A stretch of 35,747 nucleotides of DNA from Granulicatella sp. WM01 (GCF_004570605.1 NZ_SPPB01000011.1:1-35747), one strand, 5' to 3'. Shown: positions 1 to 10,991, counted from the stretch's first letter. The notes: generated by a model from the letters alone, not told the origin. Numbers and translations: made by a program.

Positions 1-407
1 GTTTAAATATTTTACATATTTACGAACTCGAGTATTTTTAGTGCAAGAAAAATTATTTAAACCATCTTAATATGGGCTGAAAAGTCTATCAAATCAGTAT
101 GCTTATTGTCAAGGCACGCTCACGCTATAAACCTTGACAACTGCATACCGATTCGAAAAGAAACAATTAGCCCTATTAAGAAAAAACAACTTAATATTTG
201 CTGGAATTTTTACTTACCAACATAATTTGACGAAGAGCCGACAAATAGTCTAGTTATCAGCCCTATTAAAGTTTAACCTACTAAAACCGTGTTTTCTTTC
301 ATAAAAAATGTAAACAATAAACAAATTTTCTATTATTTAGAAAAATAAGTAATATTAAAAAAAATACAATCCATTAACGTATATTATAATATAGGAGGAA
401 TAGTATT
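1..407. other. Non-coding leader upstream of comEA with nested inverted repeats
   Basis: I see no credible gene here. The stretch is dominated by secondary structure. GTATGC...TTGTCAAGG (97-114) pairs with CCTTGACAACTGCATAC (132-148), and ATC at 93-95 with GAT at 150-152 extends the stem past one mismatch. This hairpin is enclosed by CTTAATATGGGCTGA (66-80) and the inverted copy TTAGCCCTATTAAG (167-180). A second copy of that right arm, TCAGCCCTATTAAA, lies at 257-270. A -10-like TATAAT and the site AGGAGG just before position 408 presumably serve comEA. Confidence 0.6.
66..270. repeat. MITE-like nested inverted repeat
   Basis: The left arm at 66-80 matches two right arms in inverted orientation, at 167-180 and 257-270. 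The two right arms are direct repeats exactly 90 bp apart. Inside lies a strong hairpin of about 17 bp (97-114 with 132-148). The unit looks like a small non-autonomous element or a large structured RNA. I saw no clear target-site duplication and no second copy of the whole unit in the window, so the mobile-element reading is inference. Confidence 0.4.
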
Positions 408-1007
408 ATGGTTGCATTATGGGAAAAATATAAATGGATTTTAATAGGAAGTATACTCGTTTTTATTATTGGGATTGGTACTTATTTAAGTCAAACAATA
501 CATTTTCAAACAGAAATCACATCAGTAAGTCAAAGTAATGTAGAAACATTAAGTGGAACTGAAACAACCTTTCAAGGATTTGCTGATATAAAAGGTGAAG
601 TCAATGCTCCGGGTATGTATGCTATAGAAAGTAATATGCGTCTTAAAGATTTAATTGATCGTGCTGGAGGATTTACTGAAAATGCTGCACAAGAACATGT
701 GAATTTATCACGTATTATTACAGATGAAATGATTATCGTTATCCCAAACAAACAACAAATAGATGCACAAGATGTTTTGTCATCTTCTGTAAAAGAAGGA
801 GAACAGTCTAATAAAGTGAATTTAAATACTGCAACAAAAGAACAGTTAATGACAATTAAAGGAATTGGAGAGAAAAAAGCATTACTTATTATAGAATACA
901 GAAAAGAACACGGAAAATTTAAAACAATTGAAGATTTAGGGCAAATTAAAGGGTTTTCTCAAACTTTTATTCAAACAATAGAACCATTTGTGAGAATCAC
1001 ACCATGA
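408..1007 (+). CDS. comEA: ComEA, competence DNA-binding protein
   Basis: ComEA is the membrane-anchored receptor that binds double-stranded DNA during natural transformation and hands it to the ComEC channel. The 199-residue protein has one N-terminal transmembrane helix (about residues 10-28). A SLBB-type domain follows (about 58-115, with the usual GEVNAPGMY start), then a linker, then a helix-hairpin-helix DNA-binding domain (about 136-197) beginning VNLNTATKEQL with the motif IKGIGEKKA. This is the standard order and length for the family in Firmicutes. The ATG has a good AGGAGG-type site just upstream. Its stop overlaps the comEC start as ATGA (1004-1007), so the two are translationally coupled. 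The gene is intact although its partner comEC is not. Confidence 0.95.
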   Translation: MVALWEKYKWILIGSILVFIIGIGTYLSQTIHFQTEITSVSQSNVETLSGTETTFQGFADIKGEVNAPGMYAIESNMRLKDLIDRAGGFTENAAQEHVNLSRIITDEMIIVIPNKQQIDAQDVLSSSVKEGEQSNKVNLNTATKEQLMTIKGIGEKKALLIIEYRKEHGKFKTIEDLGQIKGFSQTFIQTIEPFVRITP

Positions 1008-3119
1008 AAAATTTATGGATTTTTGTCTGTTTAACAGGTGTTTTAGGAGGATTATTTTGGATTTATCCAACGTGGTGGACGATTAGTTTACTGGTGTTGT
1101 GGATAATACGTTTATTCTATTTTAAGCATAAAAAAGTTCTAATGTATTCCAGTCTATTTGTCCTTTTGATAATAGGATGCATTTTATACAAGAAAACACA
1201 CACAACACGTTTACAAGACAAAGTAAAAGAACAAGTTATTACAATTTTTGCAGATACTGTCAGTATCAACGGAGATAGTTTAAGTGCAAAGGGAGATATT
1301 TCAGGAGAATTAGTTAGCATTTATTATGTCTTACAAACAGAAAAAGAACAACATTTTTGGATAACGAACACACAAAATATTACGATAAAAGCAACAGGTC
1401 AACTCGAACAATATGCTAAAGCAAGAAATCCTTATCAGTTCAATTATGCCTCTTATATGTTACGTTATAGACAAAGTTATTGGAAAATCAATGTCAAAGC
1501 ATATACTATTTTAAACGCACAAGCAAATTGGCGACAATTTATTCGAAAACAATGTATTGAAAATTTACCACCTACATTAACTATGATTGTCAATAGTTTA
1601 TTTTTCAATGTGAATACGGAATTAAATGAAACATTCCAAAGTATAGGCTTACTCTATCTTGTTAATATGTCAGGAATACATATTGCATGGATTTTAAATA
1701 CTTTAACAAAATTATTATTCTATTTAGGACTGACCCGAGAAAAAACAACATATATTATGAAAGGGGTTGCTTTATTTCTTGGTTATCTTTGTGGAGATGG
1801 AATAGGGGTTCAAAAAGCTATTTTACTCTATTTACTAGGAAAAAGAGGAACAACATTAGATAGAATAGCATGGGTTACAATGGGGTTATTGATAGTCAAT
1901 CCATATTTTCTCATGCATTTAGGTTTTCAATTTACTATAATGCTCTCGTTTTTTAATTATTTTTTCAAGAAACAACGTGTGATGTTATGGCTACTCACAT
2001 TGCCTTTATTGAGTGCCAATTTTTTTGAAATATCAGCTTTATCATTAGTAGCACTTTTTCCTATGCGTTTTGTAACAAAGTACATAGTAATGCCATGTGT
2101 TGTTATAGGGATTATTTTATCAAAATTACCCCCAACATTATTTGGTGGAATACTATATATAGTAGAGCAATGTTTTGTAAAATTTGTATATTTTAGCCAA
2201 TTTTTAGCAGCACATCACGAATTAAAATGGATTACAGGAAGACTGCCAGATGAAAGATATTTATTCATTTTTATATGTATTATATTATTTGGGCAACTTA
2301 AACATAAACATTGGAGATACTGGAGGTTTTGTTTAGTCATACCAATTGTCTTGCTATTTATGCCAGTTTATTATGAGCAAATAATGATGATTGATGTTGG
2401 TCAAGGCAGTAGTTTGCTTATTCAAAAAGGAAAGAATGCCGTATTAATTGATACTGGTGGAGTATTACATATACCTCAAAAACACGTATGGAAACAACGG
2501 AAAATAAAAGATGTGGCTAAAGATATTTTATTGCCTACTTTGAAAGGATTAGGTATTCAACGTTTAGAAGGAGTAATTATTACACACTCTGATGCCGATC
2601 ATGTTCAAGCATTAGAGCAGTTAAGAAAAGAGATGCCTATTCAGCATATTTATTACGGACTTGGTGCTAAGGTTAATGGGGATATGCCAGTAATTGCTCC
2701 AAAAACATTGTCATTTAATGTAAGTGTTGTGAGCATTTTATATCCATTTAAAAAAGGACAAGGAGAAAATGACGATTCGTTAATTTTGTATATGACATTT
2801 GGAGAGTTAACATGGCTTATAACAGGAGATGCTAGTCAAAAGATAGAGAATGAATTGCTGAAATTATATCCTAAATTAAAAGCGGACGTATTAGTTGTGA
2901 CATCATGGAAGTCGAACATCAAGCGGAGAAGATTTTATTAAACAGATTTCTCCAAAATATAGTTTGATTTCGGTAGGAAAAAACAATCGATATAAGCATC
3001 CACATCATGATGTTATTGAACGATTAAAACACTCAAAAATATATCGTACAGATAAAATGGGAGCTGTTCGTTATATTTTAGAAAATGGAAAATGGAAGTG
3101 GAAAATAACTTTACCATAA
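1004..3119 (+). pseudogene. comEC: ComEC/Rec2 DNA channel, frameshifted near the C-terminus
   Basis: ComEC forms the transmembrane channel for single-stranded DNA in transformation. The reading frame runs 645 residues from 1004 to 2941. It has N-terminal membrane helices, the competence domain (MSGIH at about residue 222, then many helices), and a C-terminal metallo-beta-lactamase-like domain starting MMIDVGQGSS with THSDADH and ITGDAS. The frame then ends in an aberrant tail, TSWKSNIKRRRFY. The expected continuation HHGSRTSSGEDFIKQISP is in the +1 frame from 2901 and runs cleanly to a stop at 3117-3119. The family pattern has one residue between DVL-VV and HHGS where only a single A (2900) remains, which suggests a 2-nt deletion around 2899-2901. 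The product would lose its last 70 or so residues. A sequencing error is the main alternative. Confidence 0.85.
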
Positions 3120-4467
<1,348 letters not shown>

Positions 4468-4469
4468 TC

Positions 4470-5447
4470 ATGGCACAAAAAACAATGATTCAAGCAATTA
4501 CAGATGCATTGGCACATGAATTGGAACGTGATCCAAATGTATTAATTTTCGGTGAAGATGTTGGTAAAAACGGTGGTGTATTCCGTGCAACACAAGATTT
4601 ACAAGATAAATTTGGTGTTGATCGTGTGTTTAACACACCTTTAGCAGAATCAGGTATTGGTGGTTTAGCTATTGGATTAGCCTTAGAAGGATACAGACCA
4701 GTTCCAGAAATTCAGTTTTTAGGATTTATTTTTGAAGTAATGGATTCAGTTGTAGCACAAGCTGCACGTACACGTTACCGTATGAGTGGTACACGTACAA
4801 TGCCTATTACATTTAGAGCACCATTTGGTGGTGGCGTGCACACTCCAGAGTTGCACTCAGATAATTTAGAGGGATTATTGGCACAATCTCCAGGGATAAA
4901 AGTGGTTATTCCAAGTAATCCGTATGATGCAAAAGGATTGATGATTGCATCTATTCGTGATAACGATCCTGTTATTTTCTTAGAGCACATGAAACTTTAT
5001 CGTTCATTCCGTGAGGAAGTGCCAGATGAAGAATATATTGTGCCACTTGGTAAAGCCTCTGTACCAGTAGAAGGGCAAGATGTTTCAATCATTACTTACG
5101 GTGCAATGGTTCGTGAATCTATTAAAGTGGCTGAAAAATTGGCTAAGGAAGGTATTTCTGTAGAAGTTGTTGACTTGCGTACAGTATCACCATTAGATTT
5201 AGACACTATTTTAGCATCTGTACAAAAAACAGGACGTGTTGTAGTTGTTCAAGAAGCACAACGTCAAGCAGGAATTGGTGCAATGGTTATGTCTGAGATT
5301 GCAGAACGTGCGGTATTGCATTTAGAGGCACCAATTGGTCGTGTAGCTGCTCCAGATACAATTTTCCCATTTGGTCAAGCAGAGCATGACTGGTTACCAA
5401 ATGCAAACGATATTGAAGAAAAAGTTAGAGAAATATATAATTTCTAA
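4470..5447 (+). CDS. pdhB: Pyruvate dehydrogenase E1 component, beta subunit
   Basis: This is the second half of the E1 heterotetramer. The 325-residue protein has the transketolase-type pyrimidine-binding domain in its N-terminal half. [13 protein letters not shown] near residue 25 includes the glutamate expected to activate TPP, and [12 protein letters not shown] follows. The C-terminal transketolase domain has [11 protein letters not shown]. Length is normal. It starts 2 nt after the pdhA stop, with GAAGGAGAA inside the end of pdhA serving as ribosome site. Expression with pdhC (74 nt downstream) is expected. Confidence 0.97.
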   Translation: MAQKTMIQAITDALAHELERDPNVLIFGEDVGKNGGVFRATQDLQDKFGVDRVFNTPLAESGIGGLAIGLALEGYRPVPEIQFLGFIFEVMDSVVAQAARTRYRMSGTRTMPITFRAPFGGGVHTPELHSDNLEGLLAQSPGIKVVIPSNPYDAKGLMIASIRDNDPVIFLEHMKLYRSFREEVPDEEYIVPLGKASVPVEGQDVSIITYGAMVRESIKVAEKLAKEGISVEVVDLRTVSPLDLDTILASVQKTGRVVVVQEAQRQAGIGAMVMSEIAERAVLHLEAPIGRVAAPDTIFPFGQAEHDWLPNANDIEEKVREIYNF

Positions 5448-5521
5448 CAATAGTTGAATCATCATCTATATATCGTGATGAAATATAAACTATTCATTCA
5501 GAAATAGAAAGGATAAAAAAC

Positions 5522-6844
5522 ATGGCATTCCAATTTAAATTACCAGATATTGGTGAAGGTATTCATGAAGGTGAAATTGTCAAATGGCATATAGCTGTAG
5601 GCGACACAATCAATGAAGATGACACATTATTAGAAGTTCAAAATGATAAATCTGTTGAAGAGATTCCATCTCCAGTTACAGGAAAAGTATTAAACATTTT
5701 AGTAGAAGAGGGGGTTGTGGCGACAGTTGGGCAAGTTTTAGTTGAAATTGAAGCCGAAGGTCATGAAGAAAAATCAAGTCCAGTAGAATCAGCTCCAGCA
5801 CAGTCAGTTACACAAGTGGCTTCATCAGCACCTAGTGCAGAAAGTGTACCAGCTCAACCAACTGGAAAACCAAGTAAAAATGTATTAGCGATGCCGTCAG
5901 TACGTCAATTAGCACGTGAATTAGGTGTAGATATTACATTGGTAACACCTTCTGGTAAAGGTGGACGAGTAGTTAAGGAAGATGTTACAGCATTTGCTAA
6001 TGGTACACAAACAGTTCCAGCATCTACAGAACAAGTAGTATCGCAAATATCTGAGGCTCCAGTGGCACCAGCAACTAGTCCAGTACGTGAAACTGTTTCA
6101 ACTCCAGCTCCTAGCGTACCTTATGTATCTCAAAGTCCAGAAGCAGAAGTACGTGAAAAATTAACACCTATGCGTAAAGCAATTTCAAAAGCTATGGTGA
6201 ATAGTAAACATACAGCACCACACGTGACTTTATTTGATCAAGTTGAAGTGACAAAATTATGGAATCATCGTAAGAAATTTAAAGATGTTGCAGCCAGTCA
6301 AGATGTTAAATTGACATTCCTACCTTATGTTGTTAAAGCACTTGTTGCAACTGTACGTAAATTCCCAGTATTGAACGCATCGATTGATGATGCTGCTCAA
6401 GAAATTGTATTGAAAAATTACTACAATATTGGTATTGCAACAGATACAGCACACGGTTTATATGTGCCAACAATTAAGCAAGCAGATGCTAAAAGTATGT
6501 TTGCTATTGCAAAAGAAATTAGTAATAAAGCAGCATTAGCACATGAGGGGCAATTAAAACCTGCTGATATGTCTAATGGAACAATTACGATTACAAATAT
6601 TGGTTCAGTTGGAGGAATGTGGTTTACACCAATTATTAATCACCCAGAGGTAGCTATTTTAGGTGTAGGAACTATTGCTACAGAACCAGTTGTTAACCAA
6701 GACGGAGAATTAGCTGTTGGTCGTATGATGAAATTATCATTAAGTTTTGATCACCGTATTGTAGATGGTGCAACTGCTCAAAAAGCAATGAATGAAATTA
6801 AACGTTTGCTAGCTGATCCAGAATTAATGTTAATGGAAGGATAA
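5522..6844 (+). CDS. pdhC: Dihydrolipoamide acetyltransferase, pyruvate dehydrogenase E2
   Basis: E2 is the core of the complex and transfers the acetyl group from lipoamide to CoA. Domains in order: one lipoyl domain (residues 1-80, with the attachment lysine K43 in [10 protein letters not shown]); a linker rich in Ala, Pro, Ser and Val; the peripheral-subunit-binding domain (about 118-158, [13 protein letters not shown]); a second linker; and the acyltransferase domain (about 215-440) with the catalytic motif DHRIVDG near residue 410. At 440 residues it has one lipoyl domain, whereas some lactic-acid bacteria carry two. Ribosome site AGAAAGGA precedes the ATG. It follows pdhB by 74 nt and is likely in the same operon. 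Confidence 0.96.
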   Translation: MAFQFKLPDIGEGIHEGEIVKWHIAVGDTINEDDTLLEVQNDKSVEEIPSPVTGKVLNILVEEGVVATVGQVLVEIEAEGHEEKSSPVESAPAQSVTQVASSAPSAESVPAQPTGKPSKNVLAMPSVRQLARELGVDITLVTPSGKGGRVVKEDVTAFANGTQTVPASTEQVVSQISEAPVAPATSPVRETVSTPAPSVPYVSQSPEAEVREKLTPMRKAISKAMVNSKHTAPHVTLFDQVEVTKLWNHRKKFKDVAASQDVKLTFLPYVVKALVATVRKFPVLNASIDDAAQEIVLKNYYNIGIATDTAHGLYVPTIKQADAKSMFAIAKEISNKAALAHEGQLKPADMSNGTITITNIGSVGGMWFTPIINHPEVAILGVGTIATEPVVNQDGELAVGRMMKLSLSFDHRIVDGATAQKAMNEIKRLLADPELMLMEG

Positions 6845-7253
6845 CATCAGAAGTTCTTAGATGAAGTGGGAAAAGGTTAAAAGCTGTGTAGCATTTTGGT
6901 TTAAAAAGATTAGTGTAGTTTTTTAATGTTATGTAACATAGTACCCTTTTTTTCATCATCTAATATAACTCTAATGAGTTATTTAGCACATAAAATAAGA
7001 TGTTAAAAAGACTAAATACAAGTAAAATGGAGTATTTTAATTAACATAATCAGTTTTGTTGTGTTTTTAAACATTGATTGTTTAATCGAATATGATATAT
7101 CACAAATGAAAAGTAATATGATGCATATACAAATAGTGCTAGAGTAAAAATTTGCTATAAACATTAATATATATTGATGTTTTAAAAGTGTTTAGTATGC
7201 TTTGGCTATATAAATAGAGTAATAGTAATCTTTAATAATAAGGAGATAGACGT
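6845..7253. other. Unusually long gap between pdhC and pdhD
   Basis: In most relatives pdhC and pdhD are nearly contiguous; here 409 bp of AT-rich sequence separate them. I find no reading frame with a ribosome site and no strong terminator. A short imperfect stem AAAAGCT/AGCATTTT near 6880-6900 and TGTTA/TAACA near 6930 followed by T7 are the only structures. pdhD may have its own promoter here, but I cannot assign one with confidence. Confidence 0.5.
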
Positions 7254-8663
7254 ATGGTAGTAGGAGATTTTGCCATTGAATTGGATACAGTCGTAATTGG
7301 TGCTGGTCCTGGTGGATATGTGGCAGCAATTCGTGCTTCGCAAATGGGACAAAAAGTTACCATTATTGAGAAAAATAAATTAGGTGGCGTTTGTTTAAAT
7401 GTAGGATGCATCCCATCTAAAGCATTGATTTCAGCAGGACATCGTTATCAAGAAGCAAAACATTCAGATATTTTCGGTGTGACAGCAGAAAACGTTACTT
7501 TAGATTTTGAAAAAACACAAGCGTGGAAAGATAATGAAGTAGTCAATAAATTAACATCAGGTGTAGGCATGTTGCTGAAAAAAAATAAAGTTGATGTTGT
7601 TTATGGAGAAGCGTTTTTAGTTGATTCAAATACACTTCGTGTTGTTACGGAAGAATCAGCACAAACATATACATTTAATCATGCTATTCTTGCAACAGGT
7701 AGCCGCCCTATTGAAATTAAAGGATTTAAGTTTGGGAAACGTGTATTAGATTCAACAGGAGCATTGAATTTGAAAGAAGTACCAGCTCGTTTTGTTGTCA
7801 TTGGTGGTGGTGTTGTTGGTTCTGAATTAGGTTGTGCTTATGCAAACTTAGGTTCTAAAGTGACTATTTTAGAAGGCTCTCCAAGTATTTTACCAATGTT
7901 TGAAAAAGATATGGTTAAAACCGTTGAAAAATCTTTTGAAACAAAAGGTATCAACATTGTAACGAATGCTATGGCAAAAGAAGCTATTGATAATGGCGAT
8001 AGTGTGACAATTAAATATGAAGTTAATGGAAAAGAAGAAGAGATTGAAGCAGATTATGTTTTAGTGTCTGTTGGACGTCGTCCAAATACAGATGATGATT
8101 TAGGATTATCTGCTGCTGGTGTTCAAACTAATGAACGTGGACTAGTTATTGTAGATAATCAAGGACGAACAAGTCAATCTAATATTTTTGCTATAGGTGA
8201 TATTACACCAGGTGCAGCTCTAGCTCATAAAGCAAGTTATGAAGCTAAAATAGCTGCAGAAGCTATTTCTGGTAAAGCAGTAGCAATTGACTATAAAGTA
8301 ATGCCGGCAGTTGCATTTACTGATCCAGAAGTTGCCTCAGTTGGATTGAGCGAGAAAGAAGCAAAAGAGCAGGGCTTGGACGTTAAAGCGGTAAAATTCC
8401 CATTAGCAGGAAATGGTCGTGCTTTATCGTTAAATGCAACAGAAGGATTTGTACGTTTAGTAACAACTAAAGATAGCCATGTTATTGTTGGTGGTCAAGT
8501 TGTTGGTATTAATGCATCTGATATTATTGCAGAAATAGGATTAGCTATTGAAGCAGGTATGAATGCCGAGGATATTGCTTTAACTATTCATGGTCATCCT
8601 TCTTTAGGTGAAGTGGTTATGGATACGGCTGAATTGGCGTTAGGATTGCCTATTCACGCTTAA
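7254..8663 (+). CDS. pdhD: Dihydrolipoamide dehydrogenase, pyruvate dehydrogenase E3
   Basis: E3 is the FAD flavoprotein that reoxidises dihydrolipoamide with NAD. The 469-residue protein has the FAD-binding motif [12 protein letters not shown] (about 14-25), the redox disulfide [13 protein letters not shown] (C47 and C52), the NAD-binding motif [12 protein letters not shown] near residue 183, and the FAD motif IFAIGDIT near 310. The C-terminal catalytic segment HGHPSLGE contains H448 and E453. There is no fused N-terminal lipoyl domain, unlike some Streptococcus enzymes. Start ATG 7254 follows the ribosome site AAGGAG (7241-7246). A clear terminator follows at 8721. Confidence 0.97.
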   Translation: MVVGDFAIELDTVVIGAGPGGYVAAIRASQMGQKVTIIEKNKLGGVCLNVGCIPSKALISAGHRYQEAKHSDIFGVTAENVTLDFEKTQAWKDNEVVNKLTSGVGMLLKKNKVDVVYGEAFLVDSNTLRVVTEESAQTYTFNHAILATGSRPIEIKGFKFGKRVLDSTGALNLKEVPARFVVIGGGVVGSELGCAYANLGSKVTILEGSPSILPMFEKDMVKTVEKSFETKGINIVTNAMAKEAIDNGDSVTIKYEVNGKEEEIEADYVLVSVGRRPNTDDDLGLSAAGVQTNERGLVIVDNQGRTSQSNIFAIGDITPGAALAHKASYEAKIAAEAISGKAVAIDYKVMPAVAFTDPEVASVGLSEKEAKEQGLDVKAVKFPLAGNGRALSLNATEGFVRLVTTKDSHVIVGGQVVGINASDIIAEIGLAIEAGMNAEDIALTIHGHPSLGEVVMDTAELALGLPIHA

Positions 8664-8720
8664 TTTTATAAAATATACTACTTGGTATAGTATTAGACTA
8701 TAAGTTCAAGTCTTTATGAA

Positions 8721-8760
8721 GAAAAGCATGTAGATTTTAAGCAAATCTATGTGCTTTTTC
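8721..8760 (+). terminator. Rho-independent terminator of pdhD
   Basis: GAAAAGCATGTAGATTT (8721-8737) pairs with AAATCTATGTGCTTTTTC (8743-8760) around a 5-nt loop, and the descending arm ends in T5. It lies 57 bp past the pdhD stop. Confidence 0.85.
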
Positions 8761-8827
8761 ATGTAAATTCAGTATAATAGAACAGTTCAGATGATTAGTC
8801 TAGTTATTTTTTAGAAAGGAAAAAGAT

Positions 8828-9058
8828 ATGTTATCAAAAGAAAAATTACAACGCATTAGTGAATTGGCAAAAAAAGATACATTAACAGTTGATGAAAAAG
8901 AGGAGCAACAGGCTTTAAGAAAAGAATATCTTGAAACATTTCGTAGTGGTATGAGAAATCATATTGAGGGATTAAAGTTTGTTGATCCAGAAGGAACAGA
9001 TGTGACTCCAGAGAAGTTAAAGCAAATTCAAAAGGAAAAAGGCTTGCATGGAAGATAA
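8828..9058 (+). CDS. DUF896 (YnzC-type) small cytosolic protein
   Basis: A 76-residue charged protein of the DUF896 family. The N-terminal helical hairpin ([15 protein letters not shown]...[21 protein letters not shown]) and the following [11 protein letters not shown] are diagnostic of the family. B. subtilis YnzC has this fold, but the molecular role is not established. The ATG follows TAGAAAGGA at good spacing. It stands between the pdhD terminator and the yneF-like gene, 89 bp upstream of the latter, and could share a transcript with it. The C-terminal Gly-Arg end is usual. Confidence 0.9.
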   Translation: MLSKEKLQRISELAKKDTLTVDEKEEQQALRKEYLETFRSGMRNHIEGLKFVDPEGTDVTPEKLKQIQKEKGLHGR

Positions 9059-9147
9059 TATTTGAAGAAAATGAATGAAATCTGTTTATTTTTTTTCAAA
9101 TTTTGGTAAAATATAAATATGATAATAATAGAAATGAGGAAAAAAGT

Positions 9148-9378
9148 ATGGAACCAGTATGGGTTGTCATTATTGCTTTATTGACATTTGTTGCAGGAGG
9201 CTTTTTAGGCTTTTTCCTAGCTAGAAAATATATTATGAAATATTTTGAAGAAAATCCACCTATTGATGACACAATGATTCGTACAATGATGGCACAAATG
9301 GGACAAAAACCGTCAGAAAAGAAAGTGCAACAAATTGTGCAATCAATGAAAATGCAACATAATAAAAAGAAAAAATAA
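9148..9378 (+). CDS. YneF-family single-span membrane protein
   Basis: A 76-residue UPF0154/YneF-type protein. One N-terminal transmembrane helix (about residues 3-24, rich in Val, Gly and Phe) ends in FFLARKYI. A conserved amphipathic segment follows, with NPPIDDTMIRTMMAQMGQKPSEKK, then a lysine-rich tail. I chose ATG 9148 because GAGGA lies 7 nt upstream; an in-frame extension to 9103 has no ribosome site and would add non-family residues. The function of the family is unknown. A terminator follows at 9394. Confidence 0.92.
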   Translation: MEPVWVVIIALLTFVAGGFLGFFLARKYIMKYFEENPPIDDTMIRTMMAQMGQKPSEKKVQQIVQSMKMQHNKKKK

Positions 9379-9393
9379 TAGTATTTATGTATA

Positions 9394-9431
9394 TAGTGAG
9401 AAATCAAGTGTATAGATTTCTTGCTATTTTT
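9394..9431 (+). terminator. Rho-independent terminator after the YneF-like gene
   Basis: TAGTGAGAAATC (9394-9405) pairs with GATTTCTTGCTA (9415-9426) with two imperfect pairs around a 9-nt loop, followed by TTTTT (9427-9431). Confidence 0.75.
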
Positions 9432-9434
9432 CGT

Positions 9435-9490
9435 GTGTACAATAAATCGTGCTGGCAAATCTAAAGAGTTTACCAACACGATTGTTTTTG
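9435..9490. repeat. ISL3-associated palindrome, copy 1
   Basis: AATCGTGCTGGCAAA (9445-9459) is an imperfect inverted repeat of TTTACCAACACGATT (9469-9483), followed by GTTTTTG. The preceding GTGTACAATAAATCGTG is shared with the copy in front of the ISL3 transposase gene at 35109. The T-run means it could also terminate transcription. Left-arm differences from the other copies suggest decay. I see no adjacent transposase fragment that I can identify. Confidence 0.7.
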
Positions 9491-9652
9491 TATAGAAAAT
9501 TAATAAAACGAATAGTAATGATGAATTGTATTATGCAATACTAGATTTAGATGATACATTAAATTTTTATGTAGATAAAAGTAGCACATACAGTTTAGTT
9601 AGCATGTTTTTTGTCTATAATATGTGCCATAGTATTTCGATAAATTGTTAAA
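9491..9652. other. Intergenic stretch with a start-less reading frame
   Basis: One frame is open from about 9490 to a TAA near 9650. It reads in part LYYAILDLDDTLNFYVDKSSTYS, which looks protein-like, but it has no start codon or ribosome site at its head. It may be the remnant of a decayed gene next to the palindrome at 9435. I recognise no family. Confidence 0.25.
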
Positions 9653-9706
9653 ATACAAAACGACATGATTTCATGACGTTATACATGAAATTATGTCGTT
9701 TTGTAT
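9653..9706. terminator. Bidirectional terminator hairpin between convergent genes
   Basis: The 23-base arms at 9653-9675 and 9684-9706 pair with a single mismatch around an 8-nt loop. The arms begin ATACAAAACGACAT and end ATGTCGTTTTGTAT. A/T runs flank both sides, so the hairpin can stop transcripts arriving from either strand. It sits 30 bp past the end of plsC on the minus strand. Confidence 0.85.
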
Positions 9707-9735
9707 GTACCTACTTAATTGTTATAGAATAGAGA

Positions 9736-10329
9736 TTATTTTATTTTTTTACTCATTTCATAATCAAGTTTTTCAAATTGTTGTTTAATTAAATCAGGAA
9801 ATTGTAATTGATCTTCTTTAGTGTTCATATAAATTGGTTCACCAAATAGTACGTGAGTTTTATGTCGTTTTAATAAATTTTTAAATGTAAATGGGCCATG
9901 ATAAACTGCTGGAACAATCGGAACTTTTGCTAGTCTAGCAATCATAGCAGCTCCTTGTTTACTTTCTTGAGAATGTCTTGTACCACTAGGGAACATGATT
10001 AAGCCTAGTTTCCCTTCTTTTAAATGTGTTACAGGAATTTTAATGGCACTAGGACCGGGATTTTCACGATCAACAGGAAAAGCATTCATACTTTTAATTA
10101 ACCATCGTAGAAGAGGGTTTTTGAACAATTCTTTTTTTGCCATAAAACAAAATTGTTTTGGACTAGCTGCTAAAGCTAAATAAACTGGATCTAACCATGA
10201 ACGATGTGGTGAAATGAGAATATATCCTTGTTCCTTGTTAGGTAAGTTGTGTTTATTGTAAATAGCAGTTTTTCCGTTTAAAAGAAATAATAGGCATCTT
10301 GCAATACTACGAATAATTGAATATAGCAT
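9736..10329 (-). CDS. plsC: 1-acyl-sn-glycerol-3-phosphate acyltransferase
   Basis: PlsC acylates lysophosphatidic acid to phosphatidic acid at the membrane, the second acylation of phospholipid synthesis. The 197-residue protein has an N-terminal hydrophobic segment (about 4-18) and the catalytic HX4D motif HRSWLD at residues 42-47. The other acyltransferase blocks follow: FPVDRENPG, the substrate-binding MFPSGTR, and VPIVPAVY. Length is slightly below the 200-240 typical of the family. It starts at ATG 10329 with a GAAAGGGAG-type ribosome site. It is transcribed alone, opposite to its neighbours, and ends at the hairpin at 9653. Other lysophospholipid acyltransferases share these motifs, so the exact acceptor is inferred. 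Confidence 0.88.
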   Translation of the reverse strand: MLYSIIRSIARCLLFLLNGKTAIYNKHNLPNKEQGYILISPHRSWLDPVYLALAASPKQFCFMAKKELFKNPLLRWLIKSMNAFPVDRENPGPSAIKIPVTHLKEGKLGLIMFPSGTRHSQESKQGAAMIARLAKVPIVPAVYHGPFTFKNLLKRHKTHVLFGEPIYMNTKEDQLQFPDLIKQQFEKLDYEMSKKIK

Positions 10330-10991
10330 CTTTTTCTCCCTTTCGTTAAATAATCGTCATTCTATTATGACAAAAAAATTGCTGAAAATCAAGTGTTCTT
10401 TTATGATTAAAATAGCATTTATAAATGGTGTAAAACTGAAAAATAAAATAAACAAAACGTGTTATGTTATACGAGAGTAGACTAGTTTGGTAATTATAAT
10501 ATCTCATTATATGTGTTGGTATAATTGCTGTCATAACACAAAAATATAACATATAAACCTATCATGTTATGTTCCGTTTTGATAAAAAATTCCAATGTAT
10601 CCGTCCTTTACAAATTTATAAAGGAGCATATATTTAATGCTAAAATTAAGAAAATAGGTAATGAGTGACTTATATAGTTTATCTTTAAACATATTTTTGT
10701 TGTTTACTATACTACATGGTATCGTTTTTGTAGATAGTATTGTTTAAAGAAATGACATTAAATAAGACATATTTGATTATGGCAATTTTTAAAGTTAAAG
10801 AATAAGCTATTGAAGCATAAGGTGTGATGACACAATATAGTAGGATAGGCGTTTTTTCTTGAAACGTGATACAATAGGATTATATCAATTATGAGGATAC
10901 TTATGAGATAGCACTAGCAATTTCATAGTAAGAAGTGGACTATTAAAATAAAGTGTGACTGATGTGTTAAAGAGTAAGGAAAAGGTAGAAA
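10330..10991. other. Gene-poor divergent region between plsC and the methyltransferase
   Basis: No gene of credible length on either strand. One odd feature is a hairpin at 10604-10625, TCCTTTA with TAAAGGA, whose right arm is a good ribosome site. It is followed by ATG CTA AAA TTA AGA AAA TAG, a six-codon frame beginning at 10637. GTTATGTT occurs twice (near 10460 and 10565). The plsC promoter must lie near the left edge. Confidence 0.4.

Noticed and set aside
1-407. Competence (com-box/cin-box) operator before comEA
   Set aside because: TACGAACT near position 22 is only a partial match and lies almost 400 bp upstream with a poor -10 context.
9580-9600. Ten-base match (AGTAGCACAT) to the reverse complement of the CRISPR spacer
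   Set aside because: The match covers only 10 of 26 bases, lacks the PAM-proximal first bases, and has no TTTV-type PAM at the right place; expected by chance in 36 kb.
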